A stretch of 6,244 nucleotides of DNA, from NCBI GenBank assembly GCA_019417865.1, contig DYCW01000356.1:1-6244 (forward strand), given 5' to 3'. Under the pieces are notes generated by a model. That model was not told the origin of the DNA. It made no database searches and was given only the letters and a program-made list of their open reading frames with translations. This stretch comes from Ruminococcus sp. (GTDB taxonomy: Bacteria > Bacillota > Clostridia > Oscillospirales > Ruminococcaceae). This document shows positions 5,544 to 6,244 of this stretch, piece after piece (position 1 is the first letter of the stretch; each line of letters begins with the position of its first letter). Made by a program: the position numbers and the translations under genes.

Positions 5544-6244
5544 ATGATTTCTTTTAATTTGAAAAAAATTGGCTGCGTATTGTCAGCCAGTGCCATGCTG
5601 TTTTATGCGGCAGCAGCATTGCCGGTTACGGCAGCAGAACAAACAACAGAAAAGAACTGGAAAAAAGCACAGCTTTCAGCATATGATACTTCGCTTTCCC
5701 TGGTGCAGTATCAGGAAGTGGATGAAGCAGCGGCAGAGAAAATGCAGACGGTTTCTGTGGGACAGCAGCAGGAAACCGGTGTGATAGCAGCTTCAGGTAC
5801 AGTTGGTGCAAGCGGAGCAGATGCTGCGATTTCTTTGGCTACCAATGTGGAACCAGGGCAATTTGCTTTTACCACATATGGATATGGTCATGGCTGCGGT
5901 TTGAGCCAAAATGGTGCAAATTTTTATGCTACTTATGGTGGCTATGATTATCAGTCTATATTATTCCATTATTATCCGGGGACAACACTGGTACAGACCA
6001 ATCTACCAGCAACTATCACAGCAGGTGGTAGAACGGGCAGTGTACTGGAGATTATTTCCATGTTGGTTTACAATGAAATGGGTTCTACCATGGCACCGGA
6101 AGCGATGAAAGCACAAGCTGTTGCAGCTTTTACTTATGTAATGAATCCGCATGGAGACAACAGCAGTCTAATTTGTCGAGACAATCCGCCTCAGAATGTC
6201 ATAAATGCCGTGCAGTCTGTTTTAGGACAGGCGTTGTATTATAA
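5544..6244 (+). CDS. Secreted SpoIID/LytB-like protein with swapped motif order (3' end missing)
   Basis: The first 233 codons are present and the frame is still open at the window end. The ATG at 5544 follows AGGGA by 9 bases. A signal peptide is clear: KK at 7-8, a hydrophobic core (about 10-27), and a likely cut after VTA (28-30). After a Gln/Glu/Ala-rich linker comes YGYGHGCGLSQNGANFYA (GHG at 115-117), then YDYQSILFHYYPGTTLV (134-150). These match the part normally C-terminal in SpoIID/LytB proteins. Next comes VLEIISMLVYNEMGSTMAPEAMKAQAVAAFTYVM (Glu178; KAQAVAA 189-195) and NAVQSVLGQALYY, which match the normally N-terminal part. SpoIID is a lytic transglycosylase that cuts denuded glycan during spore engulfment; LytB relatives act on vegetative walls. 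Here the neighbours are sortases, so a wall-remodelling or surface role is inferred. The usual ART of KAQAVAARTY is AFT. Sporulation function is not shown. Confidence 0.8.
   Translation, partial: MISFNLKKIGCVLSASAMLFYAAAALPVTAAEQTTEKNWKKAQLSAYDTSLSLVQYQEVDEAAAEKMQTVSVGQQQETGVIAASGTVGASGADAAISLATNVEPGQFAFTTYGYGHGCGLSQNGANFYATYGGYDYQSILFHYYPGTTLVQTNLPATITAGGRTGSVLEIISMLVYNEMGSTMAPEAMKAQAVAAFTYVMNPHGDNSSLICRDNPPQNVINAVQSVLGQALYY

Noticed and set aside
6160..6200. NPPQN in the SpoIID-like protein as a sorting signal
   Set aside because: It lies inside the conserved domain, just before the AVQSVLGQALYY motif, and is not followed by a membrane segment.

Overview
The window looks like chromosomal DNA from a low-to-moderate G+C Gram-positive bacterium of the Clostridia, perhaps an Oscillospiraceae/Ruminococcus-like gut anaerobe. 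The grounds are class B sortases, a SpoIID-type protein, Shine-Dalgarno-led genes, and a rhodanese-less ThiI paired with its own cysteine desulfurase. Genus is not resolvable from this sequence. All genes supported here lie on the + strand, and no tRNA, rRNA, CRISPR array, insertion sequence or integrase was seen.

Layout: bases 1-187 are AT-rich and ambiguous, possibly the tail of an upstream gene. A good sigma-A-type promoter (188-216) follows. Then come a cysteine desulfurase (255-1385), thiI (1420-2619), a stand-alone CinA C-terminal/PncC-type amidase (2653-3222), a class B sortase with a long charged cytoplasmic N-terminus (3207-4499), a second class B sortase that appears to be a lipoprotein (4522-5481), and the 5' part of a secreted SpoIID/LytB-like protein (5544 to the window end). 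Gaps between genes are -16 to 62 bases and none holds an obvious intrinsic terminator, so the six genes may be co-transcribed.

Function: the first two genes form a sulfur relay in which the desulfurase takes sulfur from cysteine and ThiI places it on tRNA uridine as 4-thiouridine. The third gene probably acts in pyridine-nucleotide salvage. The last three act at the cell surface: two paralogous transpeptidases and a cell-wall protein. The switch from housekeeping to surface genes happens at an overlapping stop/start, and a promoter-like sequence with a perfect dyad lies inside the third gene.

The most unusual feature is the last gene. Its conserved SpoIID motifs appear in swapped order: the GHG...HYYPGT block precedes the EM...KAQAVAA block, which suggests a circularly permuted or rearranged SpoIID fold. 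The gene is cut by the window end, so this needs the missing 3' part.
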